In this document: positions 1 to 6,703 of the stretch, piece by piece | Layout: every line of letters starts with the position of its first letter | How positions within the stretch are numbered: the first letter of the stretch is position 1 | Assembly: GCA_964386435.1 (NCBI GenBank) | Contig: CAYLSV010000122.1 | Location: forward strand, 1-9,514 | Direction of reading: 5' to 3' | DNA from: CAYLSV01 sp964386435 | Lineage (GTDB): Bacteria > Planctomycetota > Phycisphaerae > Tepidisphaerales > Tepidisphaeraceae | DNA length: 9,514 bases | Position numbers and translations under genes: made by a program | Notes under the pieces: model-generated | What the model was told of the DNA's origin: nothing | Database searches by the model: none | Seen by the model: only the letters and a program-made list of their open reading frames with translations

Positions 1-84
1 CGCTTGCACCAGATCGTGAAGCCCCGCCTCTACGAGGCGGAGGCGGTTTCAGCGACGCACGCATTCGTTGAGCGGATTGCCTGA
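1..84 (+). CDS. C-terminal end of an unidentified protein (partial, starts before the window)
   Basis: Frame 1 is open from the first base to a TGA at 82-84 and gives 27 residues ending in AFVERIA. The peptide is mixed polar and helical (KPRLYEAEAVSATHAFVERIA) and matches no family I recognise. It is too short to assign a function. Two things favour a real gene end: codon composition is like the neighbouring genes, and a stem-loop follows immediately after the stop. It is convergent with the DUF2961 gene, whose stop lies 38 bases away. A chance open frame of this length in GC-rich DNA cannot be excluded. Confidence 0.45.
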   Translation, partial: RLHQIVKPRLYEAEAVSATHAFVERIA

Positions 85-110
85 GTGCGAACCGTCTGAT
101 GCGTTCGCGC
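85..110. terminator. Stem-loop between convergent genes, possible bidirectional terminator
   Basis: GTGCGAAC at 85-92 pairs with GTTCGCGC at 103-110 (8 bp, one G-T wobble) around a 10-base loop. It begins at the base after the TGA of the gene ending at 84 and lies 12 bases beyond the stop of the DUF2961 gene on the other strand. That is where a shared terminator would sit. No T-run follows on either strand, so it is not a classical intrinsic terminator. It could instead protect 3' ends or be chance. Confidence 0.35.
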
Positions 111-122
111 GTCCGCAGCGTC

Positions 123-1247
123 CTAAATCACCTCGAGGTCGTCGGGGCTGCCGAGCTTGGGGAACTCGGCGGTGGGCAGGGTTTGGTACCAGTAGGTGAC
201 GCTGGCGATGTCGTCGTTGAGGGGGTGGTACCGCATCCCGCTGCGCCAGCCGAGGGCTTGGCAGGTGACTTTCAGGTCCTCGCGGAAGCGGATCGGGTCG
301 GTGACGTGGAAGCGGTACATGCCGAACCGCTGCTGGCTGCGGTAGACGCCGTCGGGCTCCAGGACCTGCGGCAAGCCGGCGTAGGGGGTGGTGTACTCCT
401 GGTAGCGTTTGGTCTTTTGATTCTCGAAGTTGTAGCTGCCGCAGAAGTAGTCCTCGGTGCCGGTGCCGACGATGGTGGCGTGATCCTTATCGCCATCGAG
501 GAAGAACTTCATCTCGCCCTCGCCCCACCAGCCGCTGCTGTTGACGCCCCAGGCCATGTAGCAGCCGACGAACTGCCCCCGGCCCTTCACGCCGTCGATG
601 AGCACGTAATCCTCCTTCGTCGGCAGCGGGTTGGTCCGGCGGAACTGCGCGTGAAAATACGCCGCGTCATCCGGCACCTGGCACAGCGCGTAGTTGATCT
701 GGTAGTAGACCACCAGCTCCGGGATGTTGTGCGGCCCGTCGGGCTTGGCCGGATCGTACGGGTTGCGGTTCTCCACCGTCACCCGCGCCCGCTTGCGGAA
801 CGGCATGGTCCAGTAGCAGTTGAACGCGCTGCCGGGGTTGACGCACACCGGCAGGCTCGTGACCTGGGCGAACTCCTCCCAGCCGTTGCAGAAAAAATCG
901 CCCACCGGGCACTCGACGCTGGGCTGTTCCTGATCGTCCCAGTAGATGCGCAAAATCGCGTTCCGCCACGGCTTGCCGACGGTCATCCAGATTTGCTGCA
1001 GCGCGCCCGGCCCCTCGATGTCGGCGAGGGTGAACTCCTCGCCGGGCTTGATCTTCACCAGCGGCGAGATCTTCCAGCCGGGCCCGAGGTCGCGGGCGGC
1101 GTCGGCACCGGGGCCTTCGGTGGCCATGCCGCCACGGCCCTTCTCGCCGGTGAAGTTCTCCGGCGAGATGCTGCGGGACTCGGCGTCGGCAATGCGGTGG
1201 AGGTCGGCCATGGTGCTGGCGAACGCGTGGTTGGGCGGTGGGTTCAT
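123..1247 (-). CDS. DUF2961 family protein, GH172-type glycoside hydrolase
   Basis: This is a 374-residue protein, a normal length for a single-domain DUF2961 (GH172) enzyme. Characterised GH172 members include difructose-dianhydride-I synthase/hydrolase and alpha-D-arabinofuranosidases. Family features are clear: an N-terminal SRSISPEN-TGEKG-GG-ATEGPG segment (about residues 25-47), an IEGPGALQQIWMTV strand, the GDFF-NGW segment, then GWWGEGEMKFFLDGD (Glu243, Glu245) followed by IVGTGTEDYF (Glu265). Two glutamates about 20 residues apart at this place fit the known catalytic Glu pair, but assigning them here is inference. The Met at 1247 is chosen because family homology begins shortly after it; an upstream in-frame ATG at 1292 and a downstream one at 1211 are alternatives, and none has a convincing Shine-Dalgarno site. 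No signal peptide is seen, so the protein is probably cytoplasmic. It is divergent from the sulfatase operon and probably acts on the same glycan. The exact sugar cannot be read from sequence. Confidence 0.88.
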   Translation of the reverse strand: MNPPPNHAFASTMADLHRIADAESRSISPENFTGEKGRGGMATEGPGADAARDLGPGWKISPLVKIKPGEEFTLADIEGPGALQQIWMTVGKPWRNAILRIYWDDQEQPSVECPVGDFFCNGWEEFAQVTSLPVCVNPGSAFNCYWTMPFRKRARVTVENRNPYDPAKPDGPHNIPELVVYYQINYALCQVPDDAAYFHAQFRRTNPLPTKEDYVLIDGVKGRGQFVGCYMAWGVNSSGWWGEGEMKFFLDGDKDHATIVGTGTEDYFCGSYNFENQKTKRYQEYTTPYAGLPQVLEPDGVYRSQQRFGMYRFHVTDPIRFREDLKVTCQALGWRSGMRYHPLNDDIASVTYWYQTLPTAEFPKLGSPDDLEVI

Positions 1248-1338
1248 GGAACACGCAATGTAGACACAGCGTGCCGGTTGCACCAACGGCAAAAAGCGAC
1301 TTACGCCCCTTTTCAGCCGGCGAGGTGGCGGTTACGCT
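1248..1338. promoter_or_regulatory. Divergent intergenic region, presumed back-to-back promoters with a possible operator
   Basis: These 91 bases separate the DUF2961 start (-) from the sulfatase start (+), so both promoters should lie here unless they overlap coding sequence. An imperfect palindrome sits near the middle: TGCCGGTTG (1272-1280), spacer CAC, CAACGGCA (1284-1291), pairing with a one-base bulge. It could be an operator for a local regulator controlling both directions. On the minus strand a weak TTGGTG / 16 bp / TACATT pair can be drawn, but its -10 would end only 9 bases before the DUF2961 ATG. No strong sigma-70 promoter is visible. No regulator gene is present in the window. 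Confidence 0.35.
1322..1328 (+). promoter_or_regulatory. Ribosome binding site supporting the GTG start of the sulfatase
   Basis: GAGGTGG lies 10 bases before the GTG at 1339. The spacing suits 1339 better than the ATG at 1345 (16 bases) or the GTG at 1372, so it decides the start, though not strongly. Confidence 0.45.
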
Positions 1339-2826
1339 GTGGCGATGCCCGCAGGTCTTGACCGGCACAGTGTGCCCAACATCTTATGGATCTGCACCGA
1401 CCAGCAGCGGCACGACACGCTGGGCACCTACGGCAACCGGCACGTCGCGACGCCGAACCTCGATAAACTCGCCGCCGGGGGGACGCTGTTCGAGAACGCC
1501 TTCTGCCAGAGCCCGGTCTGCACACCAAGCCGGGCGAGCTTCATGACCGGCCGCTACCCGCGGACCACCCGCACCCGCGCCAACGGCCAGAGCATTCCTG
1601 AGGACGAGGTGCCGGTGACCAAGCTGCTCCGCGACGGCGGCAACTACACCTGCGGCCTCTCCGGCAAGCTGCACCTCTCGGCCTGCCAGCCCAAGGTCTG
1701 CCCCGACACCGAGCGCCGCATCGACGACGGGTACGCCGACGAGCATTTCCATTGGTCGCACCACCCCGACTGCGAGTGGCCGGGCAACGAATACTGCCAG
1801 TGGCTGGCCGAGCGCGGCGAAACTTACAAGGTCAACCCGCACCCGATCAGCCGGCACGTGCAGACGTCGATGCCGGAGGAATCGCACCAGACGACGTGGT
1901 GTGCCGAGAAGGCCATCGAGTTCATGGAGCGGCAGAAGGAGGCCGGGCCGTGGGCGTTCAGCGTGAACATCTTCGACCCCCACCACCGCTTCGACCCGCC
2001 GGCAGAATATCTGGAGAATTATTTGGATCGGCTGGATGAGTTGCCGATGCCGCACTTCGTGCCCGGCGAGCTTTCGGACAAGCCGACGTGGCAGCGAATG
2101 GACCACGCCAGGGGCGCCCACAACGGCGGCGGCGCGGGGTGGGACCAGCACACCGAGCAAGACCACCGCGCACTCCGGGCGGCATACTTCGCCATGGTCG
2201 ACCTCATTGATGTGCAGGTGGGCAGGATGGTTGACGCGCTCGACCGCACGGGTCAGCGGGAGAACACGCTGGTCATCTTCATGTCCGACCACGGCGAGAT
2301 GCTGGGCGACCACGGCATTTACCTCAAGGGGCCGTACTGCTATGAGGAGGGCGTGCACGTGCCGCTGATCGCGAGCATGCCGGGCACGGTGGCGGCCGGG
2401 GTGCGGCGGTCGGCGCTCGTGGAGCTAATCGACCTCGCCCCGACGCTGCTGGACGCCGCCGGGTTGCCGAATTATCCAGGGATTCAGGGCAAGTCGCTGT
2501 GGCCGCTGCTGACCGACGCCGCCGCCGAGGATGTGCACCGCGACGACGTTTACTGCGAGTACTACGAGGCGATGCCGTGGCACGATCGGGAGGCGACCGG
2601 TGCCCCGTGGCTGACGATGCTGCGGACCACGACGCACAAGCTCGTCGCCGCCCACAACGCTGGCGTCGACGGTGAGCTGTACGACCTCGCCGCCGACCCG
2701 CACGAAACGCGCAACCTTTGGCACGATCCGACCCACGCCGCCGTGAAGCTCGACCTTTACCAACGGCTCGCCGACCGCATGGCGTTCACCACCGACCCGC
2801 TGCCCGAGCGGAAGGCGGCGTTTTAA
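1339..2826 (+). CDS. Formylglycine-dependent sulfatase (type I arylsulfatase superfamily), no signal peptide
   Basis: This 495-residue sulfatase would remove sulfate esters from a carbohydrate. Catalytic landmarks are in the right order: Asp21-Gln22 in TDQQRHDTLG (metal binding), CTPSR with Cys61 and Arg65 (the CxPxR motif whose Cys becomes formylglycine), Lys110 and His112 in SGKLHLS, His215 in FDPHHRFDPP, Asp317-His318 in SDHGEMLGDHG, and Lys330 in LKGPYCYEEGVHVPL. The C-terminal subdomain carries the usual GELYDLAADPHETRNLW stretch. Start is taken as GTG 1339 because of GAGGTGG upstream; ATG 1345 and GTG 1372 are possible. No start gives a signal peptide: the N-terminus runs directly into the first beta strand (PNILWICTD). 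The enzyme is therefore predicted to be cytoplasmic and would need a cytosolic formylglycine-generating or anaerobic maturase, not seen here. It is first in the operon, and the rhamnosidase starts 2 bases after its stop. The S1 subfamily and sulfated sugar cannot be assigned by reading. Confidence 0.95.
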   Translation: MAMPAGLDRHSVPNILWICTDQQRHDTLGTYGNRHVATPNLDKLAAGGTLFENAFCQSPVCTPSRASFMTGRYPRTTRTRANGQSIPEDEVPVTKLLRDGGNYTCGLSGKLHLSACQPKVCPDTERRIDDGYADEHFHWSHHPDCEWPGNEYCQWLAERGETYKVNPHPISRHVQTSMPEESHQTTWCAEKAIEFMERQKEAGPWAFSVNIFDPHHRFDPPAEYLENYLDRLDELPMPHFVPGELSDKPTWQRMDHARGAHNGGGAGWDQHTEQDHRALRAAYFAMVDLIDVQVGRMVDALDRTGQRENTLVIFMSDHGEMLGDHGIYLKGPYCYEEGVHVPLIASMPGTVAAGVRRSALVELIDLAPTLLDAAGLPNYPGIQGKSLWPLLTDAAAEDVHRDDVYCEYYEAMPWHDREATGAPWLTMLRTTTHKLVAAHNAGVDGELYDLAADPHETRNLWHDPTHAAVKLDLYQRLADRMAFTTDPLPERKAAF

Positions 2827-2828
2827 TC

Positions 2829-5762
2829 GTGGGCTGGCTCGACGATTTCCGCGACCCGCCGGCCGAGTACCGGCCGGTGCCGTTCTGGAGCTGGAACGGC
2901 CGGATGACGCCCGCCGAGGTCCGCCGGCAGGTGGACGTGATCGCCGACGCCGGCTGGGGCGGCGGGTTCATCCACTCCCGCGTCGGCCTGACCACGCCGT
3001 ATTTGGGCGAGGAGTGGTTCGCCGCCGTCGACGCGACGCTGGAGGCGTGCCGGGCGCGCGGGCTGCCGGTGTGGCTGTACGACGAGGACCGCTGGCCCAG
3101 CGGCTTCTCCGGCGGCACGGTGACGCGCGAGCATCCCGAGCACCGCAGTTGCTACATCGCCGCGCTCGAGCCGAAGGCGACGTTGCCGCCGGACAGCGAG
3201 GTGATCGGCGAGCGTGACGGCGTCCGGCTGATCGTCGGCCGGGAGCCGCTGGGGTCGCCGCTGTTCAATGGAGCGACCTACCTCGATCCGCTGAACCCGG
3301 CGGCGGTGGCGAAGTTTTTGGATGACGCGTACGAGCCGTACCACCAACGGTACGGCGACGACTTCGGCGGGTTGATCCGGGCGGTGTTCACCGACGAGCC
3401 GGCCCCGCTGTCGCTGCACTCGCGGCTGCCGATCGGGGCGTTGCCGTACACGCCGGATCTGCCGGAAGAATTCGCCAAACGTCATGGCGAGCCGCTCGCC
3501 GACAAGCTGCACCTGCTGTTCGCTGATGGCCCTGGCGCGGCGACCTTCCGCCTCCGCTACGCCCGGCTCGTCAGCGATTTGTTCGAGCAACGGTTCACGC
3601 GGGCGCTGGGCGATTGGTGCGAAAACCGCGGCGTCGCGCTCACCGGCCACTGGATGAGCGACCACAACTGTCGCGACCCGCAGCGCATGGCCTTCCGGCC
3701 GATGCCGCAGTACCGGCACCAGCAGATCCCCGGCATCGATCACCTCGGCCGGCAGATCGAGGAAGTCCTGGCCGCCAAGGTTGCCAGCAGCGCGGCCCAC
3801 CAGCAAAGCAAGCCGCGGGTGCTCAGCGAGCTGTTCGGCGTCGCCGGGCAGTCGCTGTCGTTCGAGGATCGGCATTGGATCGCGCTGCAGCAGATCGTGC
3901 TGGGCGTGAACCTGCTGGTGCCGCACCTCGCCCTCTACACGATGGCCGGCTGCCGCAAGCGGGATTACCCGCCGAACCTGTTCGAGCAGCAACCGTGGTG
4001 GCCGATGAACCGCGTGCTCGACGACCGCCTCAGCCGTTTGTGCGTGGCGATGAGCCAAGGCAAGTACCTCGCCGACGCGGCCGTCATCCACCCGCAGGAG
4101 TCGGCGGCGTTGCTGTGGCAGTCGGCGCAGACTGACGGCACGATCCCCGAGCTCCACCACCACGGCCGCCACACGTCGAAGCAAAGTTGGCAAGCGCTCA
4201 CGGACCTCGACGCCAAGCTGCAAGACCTGCTCACGCGGCTGCTGGACGATCAGGTCGGCTTCGACTTCGTGGACGAGGGCGACGAGCTTCAGGCCACCGC
4301 CGACGGGCTGCGGGTCGGGGCGATGGTTTACCCGCAAATCGTGCTGCCACCGCTGGCGACGCTGCGGCCGAGCACGTTCGCCGTGCTGCGGCAGCTGGGC
4401 GGCCGCGTGTGGCGCGACTTCGGCGACGACCAAGCGGTGCCGCTCGACGGCGAGCCGAGTGATGAACTCAATGCTTGGCTGCGGACGCTGCCGCGGCTCG
4501 ATTGCCTGCCGACGCGGGTGGTTGCCGACACCACCGGCGGCCGGCTGCTCACGCACCTGCGCGACGTTGGCGACGAACGTTTGCTGCTGGCGGTGAACCT
4601 CCACCGGACCGAAACGGTCGAGGGCACCGTGGCCGTGACCGGCTGGCACGTCGCGGCCGAACTCGATTTGGCGTCGGGCGAGCGGCGGGACGCGGAGCCG
4701 TTCGCGTTGCTCCCGGCGTCGGGCCGGTTGTTCGTCCTGAAGCCCGACGATCGCGAGCCGGCGACGCGGCCGATTGGGGCGACTGCCGAGCCGATCGAGG
4801 TCACCGACATTCGTGTCACCGCGCTCGACGACAATGCCCTGCCGCTGGATCACGTGTTGCACGACGGCCGCCGGGTGCCGGTGTTGGCGGTGAAGCAAAT
4901 GCTCGACGCCGAGCAATTTATCGGGCCGCTGACGCTGCGTTACCCGGTGCGAATCGACGCGGTGCCGCCGCGATGCCGGCTGGTGGTCGAGGACGGCGAG
5001 GCGTGGCGAGTTAACGTCAACGGCCAGCCGATCACGTTCGACGGCAACCACTGGCTCGATTGCCGCTTCCGCACCGCCGACGTCGCCGCCCTGCTGACGG
5101 CCGGCGAAAACATCATCGAAACCAGCGGAAACTTCATTTTCGGCGACCCCGGCGCGGCCGAGAACGCCCGCCGCTACGGCACCGAGCCGGAGGCAATCTA
5201 CCTCGTCGGCGACTTCGGCGTCGCCGGCAAGCTCGGCCCCGGCCGAGTCGCGCCGCGGTGGGATGAGCTGGGGTTGCCGCCGGTGGTGACGCACGAGTTG
5301 CACGAACCGCAGATCGTCCGGAGGTCGTCGTTGTCGATCGGCGACGTGGTGCCGCAAGGGCTGCCGTTCTACGCCGGGCGGCTGCGGCTGAGCTTCGACG
5401 CGCCGGCGGCCGGAACGCTGGAGCTTCAGCACATGGACGCCGCCGTCGCCGAGGTGCGGCTCGACGGCGAGCCGATCGGCCACCTGATCCACCGCCCGTG
5501 GCAAGTGCCGGTCGCCGGGCCAGGCCGCGTCGACGTCACAATTTTCGGCACTTTGCGCAACCTGCTCGGCCCCCACCACCACCCGCACGGCGAGATGCCC
5601 CACGTCGGCCCGCACTCGTTCCTGCCCGAACTCCGCGACGATCAGATCCCCGCGACGACCGCCTGGGTCCGCCGCGGCACCCCGCCGCCGCCGGGCACCT
5701 GGCACGACGGCTACTGCCTCATCGGCTTTGGCGGCATCGGCCGCGTTACGCTCACACCATGA
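2829..5762 (+). CDS. GH106-like alpha-L-rhamnosidase
   Basis: This 977-residue protein has the layout of GH106 enzymes, which release terminal alpha-L-rhamnose by an inverting mechanism. The N-terminal catalytic part has YRPVPFWSWNGRMTP (residues 14-28), GGFIHSRVGL-TPYL, and WLYDEDRWPSGFSGG (82-96). Further in are FTDEPAP (Glu190), LTGHWMSDH and VLSELFG (Glu334). Glu190 and Glu334 are my candidates for the acid/base pair; this rests on family pattern and spacing, not alignment. Residues about 702-796 form a beta-rich, galactose-binding-like segment (WRVNVNG, then ADVAALLTAGENIIETSGNF). The last ~150 residues form another beta domain beginning near QGLPFYAGRL. The GTG at 2829 is chosen: it is 2 bases after the sulfatase stop, homology begins at once, and GGAAGG (2810-2815) lies upstream. 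The longer open frame back to 2718 reads as Arg/Pro-rich shadow of the sulfatase. No signal peptide is seen, so it is likely cytoplasmic. Another alpha-linked deoxysugar is possible as substrate. Confidence 0.82.
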   Translation: MGWLDDFRDPPAEYRPVPFWSWNGRMTPAEVRRQVDVIADAGWGGGFIHSRVGLTTPYLGEEWFAAVDATLEACRARGLPVWLYDEDRWPSGFSGGTVTREHPEHRSCYIAALEPKATLPPDSEVIGERDGVRLIVGREPLGSPLFNGATYLDPLNPAAVAKFLDDAYEPYHQRYGDDFGGLIRAVFTDEPAPLSLHSRLPIGALPYTPDLPEEFAKRHGEPLADKLHLLFADGPGAATFRLRYARLVSDLFEQRFTRALGDWCENRGVALTGHWMSDHNCRDPQRMAFRPMPQYRHQQIPGIDHLGRQIEEVLAAKVASSAAHQQSKPRVLSELFGVAGQSLSFEDRHWIALQQIVLGVNLLVPHLALYTMAGCRKRDYPPNLFEQQPWWPMNRVLDDRLSRLCVAMSQGKYLADAAVIHPQESAALLWQSAQTDGTIPELHHHGRHTSKQSWQALTDLDAKLQDLLTRLLDDQVGFDFVDEGDELQATADGLRVGAMVYPQIVLPPLATLRPSTFAVLRQLGGRVWRDFGDDQAVPLDGEPSDELNAWLRTLPRLDCLPTRVVADTTGGRLLTHLRDVGDERLLLAVNLHRTETVEGTVAVTGWHVAAELDLASGERRDAEPFALLPASGRLFVLKPDDREPATRPIGATAEPIEVTDIRVTALDDNALPLDHVLHDGRRVPVLAVKQMLDAEQFIGPLTLRYPVRIDAVPPRCRLVVEDGEAWRVNVNGQPITFDGNHWLDCRFRTADVAALLTAGENIIETSGNFIFGDPGAAENARRYGTEPEAIYLVGDFGVAGKLGPGRVAPRWDELGLPPVVTHELHEPQIVRRSSLSIGDVVPQGLPFYAGRLRLSFDAPAAGTLELQHMDAAVAEVRLDGEPIGHLIHRPWQVPVAGPGRVDVTIFGTLRNLLGPHHHPHGEMPHVGPHSFLPELRDDQIPATTAWVRRGTPPPPGTWHDGYCLIGFGGIGRVTLTP

Positions 5763-6613
5763 TTATGCCTGATCTGCCCCGCCCCGAGTACCCCCGCCCG
5801 CAGTTCGTGCGCCCCGACTGGCTCTGCCTCAACGGCGTGTGGCAGTTCGAGATCGACGCCGGCGACTCCGGCAAGGAGCGCGGCCTGCTCGATCGACCGC
5901 TCGACCGCGAGATTAACGTGCCCTTCTGCCCGGAGTCGACGCTGTCGGGCATCGGGCACGTCGACTTCATGCGCGTCGTCTGGTACCGCCGCGAAATCGA
6001 GGTGCCCGCGGCGTGGGAGGGCAAGCGGGTGCTGCTGCTGGGCATGAACCCCGGGCCCTGGGGCATGGCCCAGACCGGCGTCCCTTTCGGCGAGGTCGCC
6101 GCGGTCCGCGACTGGCTGGGGCTCCGCGGCAAGATCGGCTCGCCCCCCGATCCGCACCCGAAGCGACCGATCGAAGGACTATCCTGCGGTCGCTCGGAGG
6201 TGTCGGGGCGACGGCTGTGGGGCCTGATGCGTGAGCGGTTTGGCGCTCCCGAGGATTTTGCCCGAGAGCATTTCATCCTCAACTATTGCCCGCTGGTGTT
6301 TATGGAAGTCGGCGGCCGAAACCGGACGCCGGACAAGCTGCCCGCCGACGAGCGGGCCGGGCTGGACGCCGCCTGCGATCAGCACCTGCGGGACGCTTTG
6401 ACGATTCTCCGCCCCGAGTTTGTGGTGGGCGTCGGCAGATTCGCGGAGCGAAAAGCCACGGCCGCGGTGCAGCATCTGCCGGTGGATTCTGCCGCCCCCA
6501 ACGTGGCAACAATCCTACACCCTTCCCCCGCCAGCCCCGCGGCCAACCGTGATTGGGCCGGCCGGGCCACGGCTCAGCTTATCGCTGCCGGCATATGGAG
6601 TGCGTCCGCATAA
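5759..6613 (+). CDS. In-frame chimera: GH2 glycosidase N-terminal domain fused to SMUG1-type uracil-DNA glycosylase core
   Basis: This 284-residue protein joins parts of two unrelated families. Residues 1-92 are the N-terminal sugar-binding domain of a GH2 glycosidase (beta-glucuronidase/galactosidase type): PRPEYPRPQFVRPDWLCLNG, a GDSGKERGLLDRPLD segment, VPFCPESTLSGIGH, and VVWYRREIEVP-W-GKRVLL. Residues 93-284 are a SMUG1 uracil-DNA glycosylase core: LGMNPGPWGMAQTGVPFGEV (motif 1, Asn97), HPKRPI, RSEVSGRRLWG, NYCPLVFMEVGGRN-TPDKL, VVGVGRFAE, and HPSPASPAAN (motif 2, His254). The Asn-to-His spacing is 157 residues against 154 in human SMUG1 (Asn85, His239). Missing are the GH2 immunoglobulin-like domain and TIM barrel with both catalytic glutamates, and the SMUG1 N-terminal helices before the first strand. 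Glycosidase activity is therefore impossible; uracil excision is possible but uncertain. Start ATG 5759 overlaps the rhamnosidase stop (ATGA), so translation is probably coupled; no Shine-Dalgarno is seen. Assembly error is the main alternative. Confidence 0.88.
   Translation: MIMPDLPRPEYPRPQFVRPDWLCLNGVWQFEIDAGDSGKERGLLDRPLDREINVPFCPESTLSGIGHVDFMRVVWYRREIEVPAAWEGKRVLLLGMNPGPWGMAQTGVPFGEVAAVRDWLGLRGKIGSPPDPHPKRPIEGLSCGRSEVSGRRLWGLMRERFGAPEDFAREHFILNYCPLVFMEVGGRNRTPDKLPADERAGLDAACDQHLRDALTILRPEFVVGVGRFAERKATAAVQHLPVDSAAPNVATILHPSPASPAANRDWAGRATAQLIAAGIWSASA
6029..6043 (+). other. Fusion junction between GH2 and SMUG1 coding sequence
   Basis: The codons for V-L-L-L-G (GTG CTG CTG CTG GGC, residues 91-95) are where GH2-like sequence ends and SMUG1-like sequence begins. 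GH2 proteins normally continue after GKRVLL with a His/Phe-Gly-Ala-Val-type strand, and SMUG1 proteins normally reach GMNPGP through a short hydrophobic strand such as VLFL. Both parents could therefore have shared a GTGCTGCTG-like stretch here. That makes this a plausible microhomology breakpoint, and the exact crossover base cannot be fixed. Confidence 0.7.
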
Positions 6614-6703
6614 TACGCCACTGCAGTTCCTGACTCGGAAGAACGGTACTCGTGGTCTCGAGCAACTATCAAGTTAATTGGTTTTTAGCCCGAAAAGACG
6701 CGT
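6614..6703 (+). other. Intergenic spacer before the exported protein gene
   Basis: These 90 bases separate the chimera stop from the next ATG. They contain a perfect 8-bp palindrome ACTGCAGT near the left end and an AT-richer stretch (AAGTTAATTGG, then a run of five T) about 20-35 bases before the next start. No stable stem followed by T-run and no clear -35/-10 pair could be drawn. A promoter for the downstream gene probably lies here or in the end of the chimera, but I cannot place it. Confidence 0.3.

Noticed and set aside
24..40. Perfect 7-bp inverted repeat CCGCCTC-TAC-GAGGCGG
   Set aside because: It lies inside the open frame ending at 84, has only a 3-base loop and no T-run, and such short GC dyads are common here.
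99..1361. 420-codon + strand open frame opposite the DUF2961 gene
   Set aside because: Low-complexity Val/Ala/Leu/Gly-rich translation with no motif. The opposite strand encodes a well-conserved family protein.
1384..2358. 324-codon minus-strand open frame inside the sulfatase gene
   Set aside because: Antisense shadow with no recognisable motif. The sulfatase motifs on the + strand are unambiguous.
2718..2828. Extension of the rhamnosidase upstream into the sulfatase gene
   Set aside because: The added 37 residues are Arg/Pro-rich out-of-frame sulfatase sequence. Family similarity begins at the GTG at 2829.
2823..5705. 960-codon open frame antisense to the rhamnosidase gene
   Set aside because: It mirrors the GH106 gene. 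The translation is Arg/Val/Gln/His-rich and lacks family motifs, as expected opposite a GC-rich gene with strong third-position bias. The + strand frame has clear conserved motifs.
5498..5758. Extension of the chimeric gene upstream into the rhamnosidase gene
   Set aside because: The 87 extra residues are Arg/Pro-rich shadow sequence. GH2 similarity begins just after the ATG at 5759, which overlaps the preceding stop in the common ATGA arrangement.
5759..6613. Chimeric gene explained as a frameshifted intact SMUG1 gene with its N-terminus in another frame
   Set aside because: The other frames upstream of 6040 give only shadow-like sequence, while the used frame encodes unmistakable GH2 sequence through to residue 92. 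The SMUG1 N-terminus is absent, not shifted.
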